64,000 nt of DNA from Nocardia sp. CC227C (GTDB taxonomy: Bacteria; Actinomycetota; Actinomycetes; Mycobacteriales; Mycobacteriaceae). Location of the stretch: the NCBI RefSeq assembly GCF_030767025.1, contig NZ_JASITE010000009.1, positions 186,001 to 250,000 of the forward strand, read 5' to 3'. Shown one piece after another: positions 1 through 8,899 of the stretch (positions are counted from its first letter, which is position 1; each line of letters starts with the position of its first letter). Both the position numbers and the translations under genes were made by a program. The notes beneath the pieces were generated by a model. The model did not search any database and had not been told where the DNA came from. It worked only from the letters and a program-made list of their open reading frames with translations.

Positions 1-85
1 GCCGTGGCGCAGACGACCGGTGCGATATGGAGTGCGTCTCCGGCAGGGTGGTGCTGACGAATTCGCGAGCCGATATGGAGGGCCC

Positions 86-3000
86 ATGCCCATTCAGAGC
101 ATCTCCTCATTCTCGCTATTCGCCGATCGCGCTGACCGGCAGCCGTCCGCGACAGCCGTGATCGACGGCGATCACGCGATCTCGTACCGGGATCTACGCG
201 ACTCGAGCGAATTGCTCGCCGAGCGCTTACGCGACTCGGGCATCGGTCCGGGCCATGTGGTGCCGATCATCGCGCACCGTTCCATCGCATTGGTGGTGGG
301 AATACTCGGCGTCATGCGGACGGGCGCCGCTTATACACTGATCGACGAAGGCGATCCGCCGAAACGCCGTGCCCGGATTCTCACGCAATGCGCTACTCCG
401 ATTTACCTGACGACGCGGCCGGACGCGAACTCCATCGGTGGTGTGTCGATACATATTTCCGACGAACACATCCGCTCGGCCGATGACGGCTGTGATGGAC
501 CCCTTTCCGCAGCGGAAGACGCCGCGTATGTGGTTTTCACCTCCGGCACCACCGGTACCCCCAAAGGCGTCGTCATCGGCAGTCGTGCTCTGACACGGCT
601 GGTGCATTGGCACAACGAACGATTCGGGATGAACGACACCTCGCGAACGACGCTCATGTGCGGCGTCGGCTTCGATGTCCTGCAATGGGAGATCTGGTCA
701 TCGTTGTGTGCGGGCGCTACCCTGCACATCGTCGAACCCGCCGTCCGCGCCGATCCCGCCGCACTACTGGCGTTCTACACCGATCACCGGATCACACACG
801 CCTACGTACCGACGGTGCTGGTGCCCGATATCGTCGGACAGCCGGTGCCGGACAGGTTGACGTTGCGGTATCTGTTCTGCGCGGGCGAGAAGCTGTATCC
901 GGTTGCCACCGACGAACTCCCGTACACGCTGGTCGACTACTACGGCCCCACCGAGGCTACGATTTTCGCGACCTGCCGCGTGGTGGTGCCGGGGAGCGAC
1001 AAACGCACACCGTCGATCGGGTCCCCCATCTCCGACACCGAGGTGTTCATCCTCGACGAGCACCTGACCGATGTGCCCCCGGGTGAGGTGGGAGAGCTGT
1101 GCCTGTCCGGCACCTGCCTCGCACTGGAATATCTGGGTGATCCGGACCTGACGAACGCACGGTTCATATGGTCGCCACGCCATGAACGGCGGCTCTATCG
1201 CACCGGTGACCTCGGACGTCGACTGCCCGACGGCACCATAGAATTCCTCGGCCGTCAGGACGACCAGGTGAAGATCCGGGGATACCGGATCGAGCTGGGG
1301 GAAATCGATACCGCCCTCCTCGGCAACCGCCTGGTCAAGCAGGCAGTCACCCTCGTCGACAGCGATACCGGCGGGCGAGGAACGAAACGGCTGGCAGCTT
1401 TCGTCGTCCCGCGCGACAGCGCGACCGCCCCCGATGACCTGGTCCGGGCGCTGCGCTCGCATGTCCGCGACGAACTTCCCGACTACATGCAGCCCGGCAT
1501 CTACCACTGCCTGGCGGAGCTGCCGCTGACCACCAACGGAAAGATCGATCGCGCGAAGCTGCGCGCGATCCTGTCCGAAACACGCGGTACGGCAATCGAA
1601 ATCACCGGCCTGCACGACGAGCTCGAACGTGACATCGCCGAGGTATGGCGACACGCGCTCGGGCACAGCCGATTCACCGCGACGGACAACTTCTTCGACG
1701 TGGGCGGACACTCACTGCTCACGACGGCCCTGATCGACGAGATCTCGCACCGGCTGGGTACGCGCGCCTACATCTGGGATTTCTACGGGAACCCGACGAT
1801 CCGCGGCCTGGCCGCCGCGCTGCGCCAGCGCGGCGGGCAACCCCTGGCATGGGAGGGCGAACCGGTCCGAGAACTGGCCGAGGACATCTACCTGCCCGAC
1901 GGGCTCGACCTCTCCGGCGGATACGACGAACGCCAGCTGCTCGCACCGGATCACATTCTCCTCACCGGCGTGACCGGCGTGGTCGGGGTGCATCTGCTCG
2001 AACGACTGCTGAGCGGTACTGATGCCGTCGTGCACTGCCCGGTACGCGCGGGCTCGACCGCGCTCGCCCGCGAACGGCTTCGTCGCGTCATCGTGCGCTA
2101 TGAACTCGAGATCGACGCCTGGGACCGGATCCGGGTCTACGCCGGTGATCTCGCCGAGCCGCGGTTCGGCCTCGCCGAGGAGCAGTACGCCGAACTGACA
2201 CGCCTGGTCGACGTGATCTACCACTCGGCGAGCGCGGCCAATTTCATTCAGTCCTACGCGTATATGCGCCGAGACAATGTCGAGGGCCTGCGGAAGATCA
2301 TCGGATTCGCCGCCGACCACCGCGTCAAACCCCTGCTGTTGGTGTCGTCGATATCGGTCTACAGCTGGGGGCATCTGTTCACCGGGAAGACGACGATGTA
2401 CGAGGCCGACGACATCGATCAGAACCTCGAAGCCATCACCACCGACCTCGGCTATATGCGCAGCAAATGGGTGATGGAGAAGATCGCCCGACTGGCCGCC
2501 TCACAAGGTCTGCCGGTCATGACCTTCCGCCTGGGCTATGCCACCTGCAACAGCCGAACCGGCCATGCGGCCACCTATCAATGGTGGCCACGACTGGTGA
2601 AAACCTGCGTCGCACTCGGCGCCGTACCCGATCTCCGGAATCTGCGCGAGGGGCTCACCACGGTCGACTACATCGCCGACAGTATCGCCGCCATCGGACG
2701 CCAGCCCGACGCCGTGGGCAAGAACTTCAACGTCGTCCCGGCCCAGGATCACATCGTGACCCTGCGCGGGTTCTTCGAATTGCTCGAACAATACTTCGGG
2801 TACGAATTCGATGTCATACCGTTCACCGACTGGGTACACCTCTGGAAAGACGATCCACAGGCACCGCTGTACCCGCTACTGAGCATGTTCAACGACCGGG
2901 TACTCGACGGGAAATCAACCATCGAGCTCTACCAGAACACGTACCTGTGGGGGAAAGAGAATGTCCTGGACCACCTTTCGGGAACAGGAATCGAAGAACC

Positions 3001-3088
3001 GGTGTTCACGAAAGAAATCCTCGAACGCTACCTCCGGCACGTCCTCGCAGAACCGTACATCCCGGCCCGCCTCGCCCGAGCCGAGTGA
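86..3088 (+). CDS. single-module NRPS-like enzyme: adenylation, carrier protein, thioester reductase (A-PCP-R)
   Basis: Activates an acid as its adenylate, loads it on its own phosphopantetheine arm and probably releases it with NAD(P)H as an aldehyde or alcohol. The A domain (about residues 8-505) shows FTSGTTGTPKG, YYGPTEAT, YRTGDL and VKIRGYRIELGEID, with the core lysine in TTNGKIDR. The carrier has VGGHSLL with the arm serine near residue 543. The reductase (about 620-1000) has the nucleotide motif GVTGVVG and a YMRSK (YxxxK) catalytic pair. The conserved Asp in FDVLQWE suggests an amino-acid substrate. I chose ATG 86, preceded by GGAGGG, although an in-frame start at 20 is possible. The window begins just upstream, so cluster partners may be missing. 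Family call is secure; substrate unknown. Confidence 0.9.
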   Translation: MPIQSISSFSLFADRADRQPSATAVIDGDHAISYRDLRDSSELLAERLRDSGIGPGHVVPIIAHRSIALVVGILGVMRTGAAYTLIDEGDPPKRRARILTQCATPIYLTTRPDANSIGGVSIHISDEHIRSADDGCDGPLSAAEDAAYVVFTSGTTGTPKGVVIGSRALTRLVHWHNERFGMNDTSRTTLMCGVGFDVLQWEIWSSLCAGATLHIVEPAVRADPAALLAFYTDHRITHAYVPTVLVPDIVGQPVPDRLTLRYLFCAGEKLYPVATDELPYTLVDYYGPTEATIFATCRVVVPGSDKRTPSIGSPISDTEVFILDEHLTDVPPGEVGELCLSGTCLALEYLGDPDLTNARFIWSPRHERRLYRTGDLGRRLPDGTIEFLGRQDDQVKIRGYRIELGEIDTALLGNRLVKQAVTLVDSDTGGRGTKRLAAFVVPRDSATAPDDLVRALRSHVRDELPDYMQPGIYHCLAELPLTTNGKIDRAKLRAILSETRGTAIEITGLHDELERDIAEVWRHALGHSRFTATDNFFDVGGHSLLTTALIDEISHRLGTRAYIWDFYGNPTIRGLAAALRQRGGQPLAWEGEPVRELAEDIYLPDGLDLSGGYDERQLLAPDHILLTGVTGVVGVHLLERLLSGTDAVVHCPVRAGSTALARERLRRVIVRYELEIDAWDRIRVYAGDLAEPRFGLAEEQYAELTRLVDVIYHSASAANFIQSYAYMRRDNVEGLRKIIGFAADHRVKPLLLVSSISVYSWGHLFTGKTTMYEADDIDQNLEAITTDLGYMRSKWVMEKIARLAASQGLPVMTFRLGYATCNSRTGHAATYQWWPRLVKTCVALGAVPDLRNLREGLTTVDYIADSIAAIGRQPDAVGKNFNVVPAQDHIVTLRGFFELLEQYFGYEFDVIPFTDWVHLWKDDPQAPLYPLLSMFNDRVLDGKSTIELYQNTYLWGKENVLDHLSGTGIEEPVFTKEILERYLRHVLAEPYIPARLARAE

Positions 3089-3122
3089 CGCTCCGGAGGG
3101 CGTTCGGCAGTGGCATCGCGGT

Positions 3123-3155
3123 GACGGCGGCGTCGATACGGCCGTCGCCGCCGTC
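3123..3155. terminator. hairpin between convergent genes
   Basis: GACGGCGGCG at 3123-3132 pairs perfectly with CGCCGCCGTC at 3146-3155 across a 13-nt loop. It lies in the 103-bp gap between the converging A-PCP-R and transporter genes. There is no U-tract, as is common for actinobacterial terminators. It could serve both strands. Confidence 0.5.
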
Positions 3156-3191
3156 GGCCAGCGGTAGTTCGGTGAACGCCTTTCGAATCGG

Positions 3192-4490
3192 TCAGGGGAT
3201 TACGCGGATCAGCCAGGCCGCTGAGATCACCGTGGACACCCCACCGATGCGGGTGGAGATCTGCGCGAACGGCATGAGGTTCATTCGGTCGGAGGCGGAC
3301 AGGATGGCCACGTCCCCGGTGCCGCCGAGCCCGCTGTGACATACGGTGACCAGCGCGGCGTCGATCGGATACATGGCGATGGCGCGCCCGACCAGGAATC
3401 CGGTCGCCGCCATGGCCAGGACCACCGCCGCGCAGGCGAATACGTACCCCGGTGACAGCACACCGATAACGCTGGCCAGCGGCAGATACAGCATGCCGAG
3501 GCCGACCATGGTCGGGTAGATGAAATGTCGCGAGATGATGGCGTAGACCGCCCGCGCATCGGCCTCCCCGGAGGCCGGGAAGATGTCGAACAGCTTACAC
3601 AGCACCGACAGGATGATCACCAGGATCGGGGCGGGCAGGTGGACGACCCGCTCGAGCAGGGTGGCCAGCACGAACAGTCCGGTGATGGTCAGTACACCGA
3701 GCGCGTAATTCGGTTCGCGCGCAACGCTTTCGGTGGGGACGGTCGACAGCGTCGGGTCCGGCGTCTTGACCAGCTGACCGCCGCCGTCCAGGTGCGGGCG
3801 GCGATCGCCCAGCTTGCGCAGCGCGCCCGCGGTGATGATGGCGACGATATTGCCGATGATCGCGGCCGGAACAAGCTCGGCCACATAGTCTCCCGGGTCA
3901 CCGCCGAGCGCGGCGGCATACGCCGCGGACAGCGGGATGACACCCTCACCGATACCGCCGCCGATGATCGGCACCACGATATAGAACAGCGCACGGTGGA
4001 AGTCGTAGCCGAAGGCCATCGCCGTGCCGATCCCGGCGGCGACCGCTACCGCGGTGCCGCCGATCAACGGCGGAAATATCCGAACCAGGCCGCCGATCAT
4101 CAGCTTCCGGCTCATCCCCAGGATGCTGCCGACCACCAGGGTGCTGATCACGAAGTACAGCCAGTTCGCCTGCTTCATCAGAACGGTGACGGCGTCGAGG
4201 GTGTTCTCCTCGAAAGCCCCCAGATACACCAGGATCGACGGACCCATCAGGCAGACCAGCGCCCCGCCACCGACTTTCGAGACAACCGGCAGCAGATTTC
4301 CGAGCGGACCCAGCAGCATGCCGAGGCCGACGATCACCGCCAGCCCGCCGATCATGTTCTCCGGCACCGCGTCGAAGAAGCCCGCCACCAGCACGGCGGC
4401 GGTCAGCGCAACCGGGACGACCAGCGGTGTCCCGTCCAGCCGCGGCATACCGCTGCGCAGCGTCTGCCCGGCCTTGTCCTTCAAGCTCAT
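3192..4490 (-). CDS. 2-hydroxycarboxylate transporter (CitS/2HCT family)
   Basis: Membrane permease of 432 residues, probably importing citrate, malate, tartrate or a related hydroxyacid with a cation. It is hydrophobic throughout and carries the two re-entrant-loop signatures of the 2HCT family, GGGIGEGVIPLS near the middle and GLGGTGDVAILS near the C terminus. I chose ATG 4490 because the stop codon of the upstream dehydrogenase lies one base before it (TGA-C-ATG), which indicates translational coupling. The neighbouring dehydrogenase acts on beta-hydroxyacids, so the pair looks like an uptake and oxidation unit. The exact substrate and coupling ion cannot be read from the sequence. Confidence 0.88.
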   Translation of the reverse strand: MSLKDKAGQTLRSGMPRLDGTPLVVPVALTAAVLVAGFFDAVPENMIGGLAVIVGLGMLLGPLGNLLPVVSKVGGGALVCLMGPSILVYLGAFEENTLDAVTVLMKQANWLYFVISTLVVGSILGMSRKLMIGGLVRIFPPLIGGTAVAVAAGIGTAMAFGYDFHRALFYIVVPIIGGGIGEGVIPLSAAYAAALGGDPGDYVAELVPAAIIGNIVAIITAGALRKLGDRRPHLDGGGQLVKTPDPTLSTVPTESVAREPNYALGVLTITGLFVLATLLERVVHLPAPILVIILSVLCKLFDIFPASGEADARAVYAIISRHFIYPTMVGLGMLYLPLASVIGVLSPGYVFACAAVVLAMAATGFLVGRAIAMYPIDAALVTVCHSGLGGTGDVAILSASDRMNLMPFAQISTRIGGVSTVISAAWLIRVIP

Positions 4491-4491
4491 G

Positions 4492-5583
4492 TCAACTCGC
4501 ACTGTTCCGCAGTCGGGCGGCGATGGCCTTGCCCAGCGATTCGGTGGTGCCGACACCGCCCAGGTCCGGTGTCAGCGCGGTATGCTCGTCCGCCAGCACG
4601 GATTCCACCGCGGACAAGACGGCGGCAGCGGCGGTCCGCTCGCCGAAATGGTCGAGCATCATGGCGCCGCTCCAGATCTGGCCGATCGGGTTGGCGATCC
4701 CCTGACCAGCGATATCGGGTGCGGATCCGTGCACCGGTTCGAAGAGACTGGGAAATCGGTTCTGCGGGTTGATATTCCCGCTCGGCGCGATACCGATGGT
4801 GCCGGTGCAGGCCGGTCCCAGATCGGACAGAATGTCGCCGAACAGATTGCTCGCCACCACCACGTCGAACCATTCCGGGTGCAGGACGAAGTTCGCGGTG
4901 AGAACATCGATGTGGAACTTGTCGACTTCGACATCGGGAAAGTCGGCCGCCAGCGCGGCTACCCGCTCATCCCAGTAGGGCATCGAGATGGAGATTCCGT
5001 TGCTCTTGGTCGCCGAGGTCAGATGCCTTCTCGGCCTGCGCTCGGCGAGTTCGAAGGCGTACTTCAGGATTCGGTCCACGCCCGTCCGGGTCATCACCGT
5101 CTCCTGGACGACGACCTCGCGGTCGGTGCCCTCGAACATGCGACCGCCGATGCTGGAGTACTCCCCCTCGGTGTTCTCGCGCACCACGTAGAAGTCGATG
5201 TCGCCCGGTACCCGCCCGGCCAGCGGGCTGGTGACACCGGGCAGCAGACGGACCGGGCGCAGACTCACGTACTGGTCGAAATGCCGACGGAATTGCAGGA
5301 GGCTGCCCCACAGTGAAATATGGTCCGGCACCACCTCGGGCCATCCGACGGCGCCGAAGAAGATGGCGTCGAATCGGCGCAGTTCCTCGAACCAGCCGTC
5401 GGGCAGCATCTTTCCGGTATCCAGGTAGTAATCCGCGCAGGCGTAGTCGAATTGCTCGAACTCGAGCGCGAAATCGAATTCGTCCGCTACGACTCGTAGC
5501 GCTCGCAGCCCTTCCGGAACGACCTCCTTGCCGATTCCATCGCCGGGAACGACCGCGATTCTATAGGCTGCGTTCATCGTCAT
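4492..5583 (-). CDS. tartrate/D-malate-type dehydrogenase (isocitrate/isopropylmalate dehydrogenase superfamily)
   Basis: NAD-dependent beta-decarboxylating dehydrogenase of 363 residues, the usual size of tartrate dehydrogenase/D-malate dehydrogenase. Visible family features are VVPGDGIGKEV at the N terminus, the substrate-binding RENTEGEYSSIGGR, the lysine in TSATKSNGISIS, the metal-binding aspartates in NLFGDILSDLG, and EPVHGSAPDIAGQG with the NAD-binding region after it. Two ATGs lie close together (5583 and 5577). I took 5583, which has AAGGGAG four bases upstream. It is first in a two-gene operon with the hydroxycarboxylate transporter and is divergent from a LysR gene that probably controls both. 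Confidence 0.88.
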   Translation of the reverse strand: MTMNAAYRIAVVPGDGIGKEVVPEGLRALRVVADEFDFALEFEQFDYACADYYLDTGKMLPDGWFEELRRFDAIFFGAVGWPEVVPDHISLWGSLLQFRRHFDQYVSLRPVRLLPGVTSPLAGRVPGDIDFYVVRENTEGEYSSIGGRMFEGTDREVVVQETVMTRTGVDRILKYAFELAERRPRRHLTSATKSNGISISMPYWDERVAALAADFPDVEVDKFHIDVLTANFVLHPEWFDVVVASNLFGDILSDLGPACTGTIGIAPSGNINPQNRFPSLFEPVHGSAPDIAGQGIANPIGQIWSGAMMLDHFGERTAAAAVLSAVESVLADEHTALTPDLGGVGTTESLGKAIAARLRNSAS

Positions 5584-5713
5584 GAATCTCCCTTGCTCCG
5601 ACCGACTTTCACCTGTGTGTCGGATCACAAAGGTAGGCTGCTACCGGCAGTCGAGGAAGACCGGAACGGGCAAGAGACTTTTTCCGATCCGGAAACGAAC
5701 AAGGAGGTTCGGG
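5584..5713. promoter_or_regulatory. divergent promoter region with short inverted repeat
   Basis: 130-bp gap between the dehydrogenase-transporter operon and the LysR gene, where a LysR-type operator is expected. It contains GGTAG (5632-5636) and CTACC (5641-5645), a perfect 5-bp inverted repeat with a 4-bp spacer. AAGGAGG at 5701-5707 is the ribosome site of the LysR gene. I could not assign promoter hexamers with confidence. Confidence 0.35.
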
Positions 5714-6625
5714 ATGCGAGGCGGACTCAGTGACGACATCCTGTTCTTCGATATTCTGGCCCGCTGCCGTAGCCTCACGGAGGCGGCACGGGAACTGGGC
5801 GTCTCGGTATCGGCCGTGAGCAAACGTCTGACGCAGATCGAGACCCGCCTCGGGGTGCCCCTGATCCAGCGCACCACCAGGCGGCTCATCCTCACCCCCG
5901 AGGGCCGCCGCTATGCCGCTGGAGCGGCGGTGATCGCCGCGCAACTGGAGGAGCTCGAGGACTCGATCTCCGAACAGCACGACGAATTACGCGGCCGGGT
6001 GCACCTGCGCTCCACCATCGGCCTGGGCCGCACGCACATCGCCGCACTGGTCGCCGAATTCGTCGCCAAGCACCCCAGGATTCATATCGACCTCGAACTG
6101 TCCGCGATGCCGCTCAATATCGCAGCCACCGGTTTCGATATCGATATCCACGTCGGCGCGCTGCATGATTCCCGCCTCACCGCTACACGGCTGTGCCGCA
6201 ATCGCCGAGTCGTCTGCGCCGCACCCGATTACATCCAACGGCACGGCCTACCCACCAGCCTCGCCGACCTGGAACGCCACAACTGCATCGTATTGAAGGA
6301 GAACGACAGCGACTATTCCCTGTGGCGATTCGCCCCTGACGGGAAAGAGGCCGCCGTCCGCGTGGCAGGCAATCTCGTCAGCAACGACGGCGATGTCATC
6401 ACTCGCTGGTGCCTGGAAGGGCGCGGCCTGATCATGCGCTCACTGTGGCACGTCGGCCCGTTGCTGCGCGACGGCGCGCTGATCAATGTCCTCGCCGACA
6501 TCCCCACCCCCGATGCCGACATCAGTGCCGTATACGCGGCGTCGCCCGCCCTACCTCGCCGAACCCGCGCGGTCATCGACTACCTGAAACAGGGATTACA
6601 AGCGCGAATCCCCAACTCCTGTTAG
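5714..6625 (+). CDS. LysR-family transcriptional regulator
   Basis: DNA-binding regulator of 303 residues, the normal LysR length. The N-terminal winged helix contains RCRSLTEAARELGVSVSAV with recognition helix SKRLTQIETRLGVPLIQR, followed by TTRRLILTPEGRRY. The remaining 210 residues form the ligand-sensing periplasmic-binding-like domain. ATG 5714 has an ideal AAGGAGG six bases upstream, so I rejected the longer reading from 5582. It is divergent from the tartrate-type dehydrogenase and hydroxycarboxylate transporter. LysR proteins usually control the divergent operon and themselves, so a hydroxyacid inducer is the natural guess. Confidence 0.9.
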   Translation: MRGGLSDDILFFDILARCRSLTEAARELGVSVSAVSKRLTQIETRLGVPLIQRTTRRLILTPEGRRYAAGAAVIAAQLEELEDSISEQHDELRGRVHLRSTIGLGRTHIAALVAEFVAKHPRIHIDLELSAMPLNIAATGFDIDIHVGALHDSRLTATRLCRNRRVVCAAPDYIQRHGLPTSLADLERHNCIVLKENDSDYSLWRFAPDGKEAAVRVAGNLVSNDGDVITRWCLEGRGLIMRSLWHVGPLLRDGALINVLADIPTPDADISAVYAASPALPRRTRAVIDYLKQGLQARIPNSC

Positions 6626-6649
6626 GTACACACAGTTGCTGGCCTATAG

Positions 6650-7015
6650 CGTCCCGATCGTGACGCCATCGACCTGGTTCTCGATACCAACCCGTTCAAC
6701 GACCCTCCGGCACCAGGGCGGCAGTTCGTCCTGTTGCGGTTCGCCATGACATATGTAGGTCCGGGATCCGGAACACCGTGGATCGACCTGGGCATAAAGT
6801 TCGTTGGGTCGCAGGGCAACACCTACGGCGGGTTCGAAGACTACTGCGGAGTCATCCCGGATGGCCTCTCCGACAAGGGTGAACTATTCCCCGGGGCCAG
6901 CACCGAAGGCAACGTCTGCATGGCAGTGCCAGCCGACCAGATCCAGGGCGGCTCGGCGATGGTGGAGCACCAGCTGTCCTTACGACCCAGTCGCGTGTTC
7001 TTCGCGGTGTCCTGA
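6650..7015 (+). pseudogene. 5'-truncated DUF4352/telokin-like secreted lipoprotein remnant
   Basis: The frame is open from just after a TAG at 6647-6649 and reads an immunoglobulin-like domain of the DUF4352 type: NPFNDPPAPGRQF, then FAMTYVGPGSG, IDLGIKFVGSQGNTYGG, ELFPGASTEGNVCMAVPADQ and a C-terminal beta strand. Family members normally begin with a signal peptide, lipobox and low-complexity linker. Here the frame has no ATG or GTG upstream of the conserved core and the first part of the domain is missing. A TTG at 6734 is the only start-like codon before ATG 6746. I read it as a decayed gene rather than a functional short protein. Confidence 0.55.
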
Positions 7016-7238
7016 CGGCACCGAGCCAGCGGGCTCGCCAGTCCTCGCAGTCTCCGGCACCGGCAGCCCGCTGACCGCGCTCGACCTTGCCGAGCTGGGT
7101 CCAGTGAACCCCGCAGCGCACGGCCGCGGCTTCACGCCGCCAAGCGTGCCTACAGCAGGCGGCAGGTCCGGGCCGCCGGGTGCGAGCAGCCGCCCACCGG
7201 ACCAGAAAGCCGCCGTCAAACAGGGGCCGACTACGACG

Positions 7239-7295
7239 AAAGCGGCCCTACCCTCGCCAGTGTTTTTTCGGTCACTGGTTCGAGTAAGGCCGCTT

Positions 7296-7296
<1 letters not shown>
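7239..7296 (-). terminator. long compound hairpin immediately downstream of tRNA-Pro
   Basis: On the minus strand the tRNA 3' end runs directly into an interrupted stem with three nested pairings: AAAGCGGCC with GGCCGCTTT, CTCG with CGAG, and CCAGTG with CACTGG, closing an A-rich loop that contains six A. The outer arm begins at the last base of CCA. It is probably the tRNA terminator or a 3'-processing structure. Confidence 0.5.
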
Positions 7297-7372
<76 letters not shown>

Positions 7373-7526
7373 TCGCACCCGCTTGCGGGTGCCCGACGAG
7401 ATTACCTCACCACCCCCCTCGGGGACCAAATCGCGAGCACAGCCCGGGTTCGGGAGGTCGGTGGGCCGGGGGCGGGGCGGGCGGTCGGGAAGAAGCCGGG
7501 CTTCCTCCCGACAACCGATCGGTGGG

Positions 7527-7733
7527 TCAGGAGCGCGGGCCGCTGTGGCTGTGCTGGCCGCCGCGCTGCTTGGCCTCGGTGGGCTGGGCCCGCGCGCCCT
7601 TGCGGCCGGCCTCGTGCGGATCGGCGGCGTTCTTGCTGCCGAAGCTGCCGGTGCTGGCCTGGCCGCCCTTGCGGGCCTGTTCCTCCGTATCTTTTCGGTT
7701 CCCGAACTGGCCGGGATTCTTCGGATCCGCCAT
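7527..7733 (-). CDS. KGG-motif stress-type small protein
   Basis: Small, very hydrophilic and probably disordered protein of 68 residues. It resembles the stress-induced KGG-repeat family (GsiB/Con-10 type), with GNRKDTEEQARKGGQAS followed by a weaker second copy, HEAGRKGARAQPTEAKQRGG. These proteins accumulate under general stress or desiccation; the biochemical role is not established. ATG 7733 has AAAGGA a few bases upstream. It lies alone between the tRNA and the lipid-related operon and reads in the same direction as that operon, from which it is separated by 146 bp. Confidence 0.75.
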   Translation of the reverse strand: MADPKNPGQFGNRKDTEEQARKGGQASTGSFGSKNAADPHEAGRKGARAQPTEAKQRGGQHSHSGPRS

Positions 7734-7879
7734 CACGATTCCTTTCCGTGCGTCGATCGTGGTTTCGAGACGGACCGCATCGCGGCCCTGTCGACGCACT
7801 ACCCGGCCAGCGGTGGCGTAACCCGAGGTCGGCGGATCTTCGTCGGCACGCCCGAGGGACCTGCGACGATGGGCGAAAA

Positions 7880-8896
7880 TCACTCCGCCGCAACGCCCAG
7901 CGCGCCCGCGAGGGTTCGCCACGCCGGTTCCAGCTGAGCCGCGAAATCGGGCCAGGCGTGCAGCCCGGCCGGTGCGTAGTGCACGGTCGCGGGGATTCCC
8001 AGCTGCGCCAGGCGCTGTGCGAAGCGTTCGGTGCAGCTGCGCGCGCCGGCCTCCAGGGCCACACCGCCACCGGCCTTGCTCAGGGCGTCGGCGATATTCG
8101 GGGACTGGGCGAGGGCGATGAGGTTCGCGGGGCCGGGCACGCCGCTGGCGACCGACAGGTGGATGGTGGTACCTCGCAGCGCCTCCGCGCCGAGCAGACT
8201 GTCGTGCGCCAGCCAGTCCGGGGAGGTCGGCGGCCCCCAGAGATTGTCGACATTGCCGCCACGTGAGCCCACGGTGATGCGGGTGATGGCGCGGCCCAGC
8301 TCGTCGGCGGTGGAATAGCAGCCGCTCAGTCCGGCCACGGCCCGGTAGCGGCCGGGATGACGTCCGGCGATCATCATCGCGCCCTGCGCGCCCATGGAGA
8401 CGCCCGCGATGCCGCGGTGCCCGTTGCCGTGCAGGTAGTCCTCCACGACGGGCGGCAGCTCCTCGGTCAGGAAGGTCTCCCACCGGTTGAGCCCGAGCTT
8501 GGCGTCGTAGTGGTGCCAGTCGGTGTACATGCTGCCCACACCGCCACTGGTGAGCACCACGTCGACCGGCTTGTCGGCGAAGAACTCCCGCGCCCCGCCC
8601 TGGGTGATCCAGTGTGAGGTTGCCCCGGCCTCCACCCCGTCGAGCAGGTACAGGGTGGGCCGGGGTGCGGTCCCCGCACCGTGCAGGACGTCCACGGGCA
8701 CCACGCGGCGCATGGATTCGGAGACGATGTGCAGTCGCTCCCAGCGATCTCCGCGCACCTCGATGTCCACCAGCTCGGTCCGCAGCACGGTGGGGTCGGC
8801 GACCTCCACCGGGTCCGGCCACACCATCGGCGCCGCGAGCACCGGGGCGGCGGCCAGCGCCGCCGCCACCAGTGCCGTGCCGATACTCGCGCGCAC
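7880..8896 (-). CDS. secreted mycolyltransferase-like esterase (antigen 85/EstA family)
   Basis: Alpha/beta hydrolase of 338 residues with a signal peptide (MRASIGTALVAAALAAAPVLA). It carries family features of actinobacterial mycolyltransferases: a YLLDGVEAG turn, a TSGGVGSMYTDW region near the acceptor site, the nucleophile serine in GVSMGAQGA, and a C-terminal histidine in GLHAWPDF. These enzymes move mycolic acids between trehalose and arabinogalactan, or act as lipid esterases, outside the membrane. It starts with GTG only three bases after the stop of the upstream acyl-ACP desaturase, so the two are co-translated. A role in envelope lipid assembly is inferred. Confidence 0.85.
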   Translation of the reverse strand: MRASIGTALVAAALAAAPVLAAPMVWPDPVEVADPTVLRTELVDIEVRGDRWERLHIVSESMRRVVPVDVLHGAGTAPRPTLYLLDGVEAGATSHWITQGGAREFFADKPVDVVLTSGGVGSMYTDWHHYDAKLGLNRWETFLTEELPPVVEDYLHGNGHRGIAGVSMGAQGAMMIAGRHPGRYRAVAGLSGCYSTADELGRAITRITVGSRGGNVDNLWGPPTSPDWLAHDSLLGAEALRGTTIHLSVASGVPGPANLIALAQSPNIADALSKAGGGVALEAGARSCTERFAQRLAQLGIPATVHYAPAGLHAWPDFAAQLEPAWRTLAGALGVAAE

Positions 8897-8899
8897 GGC

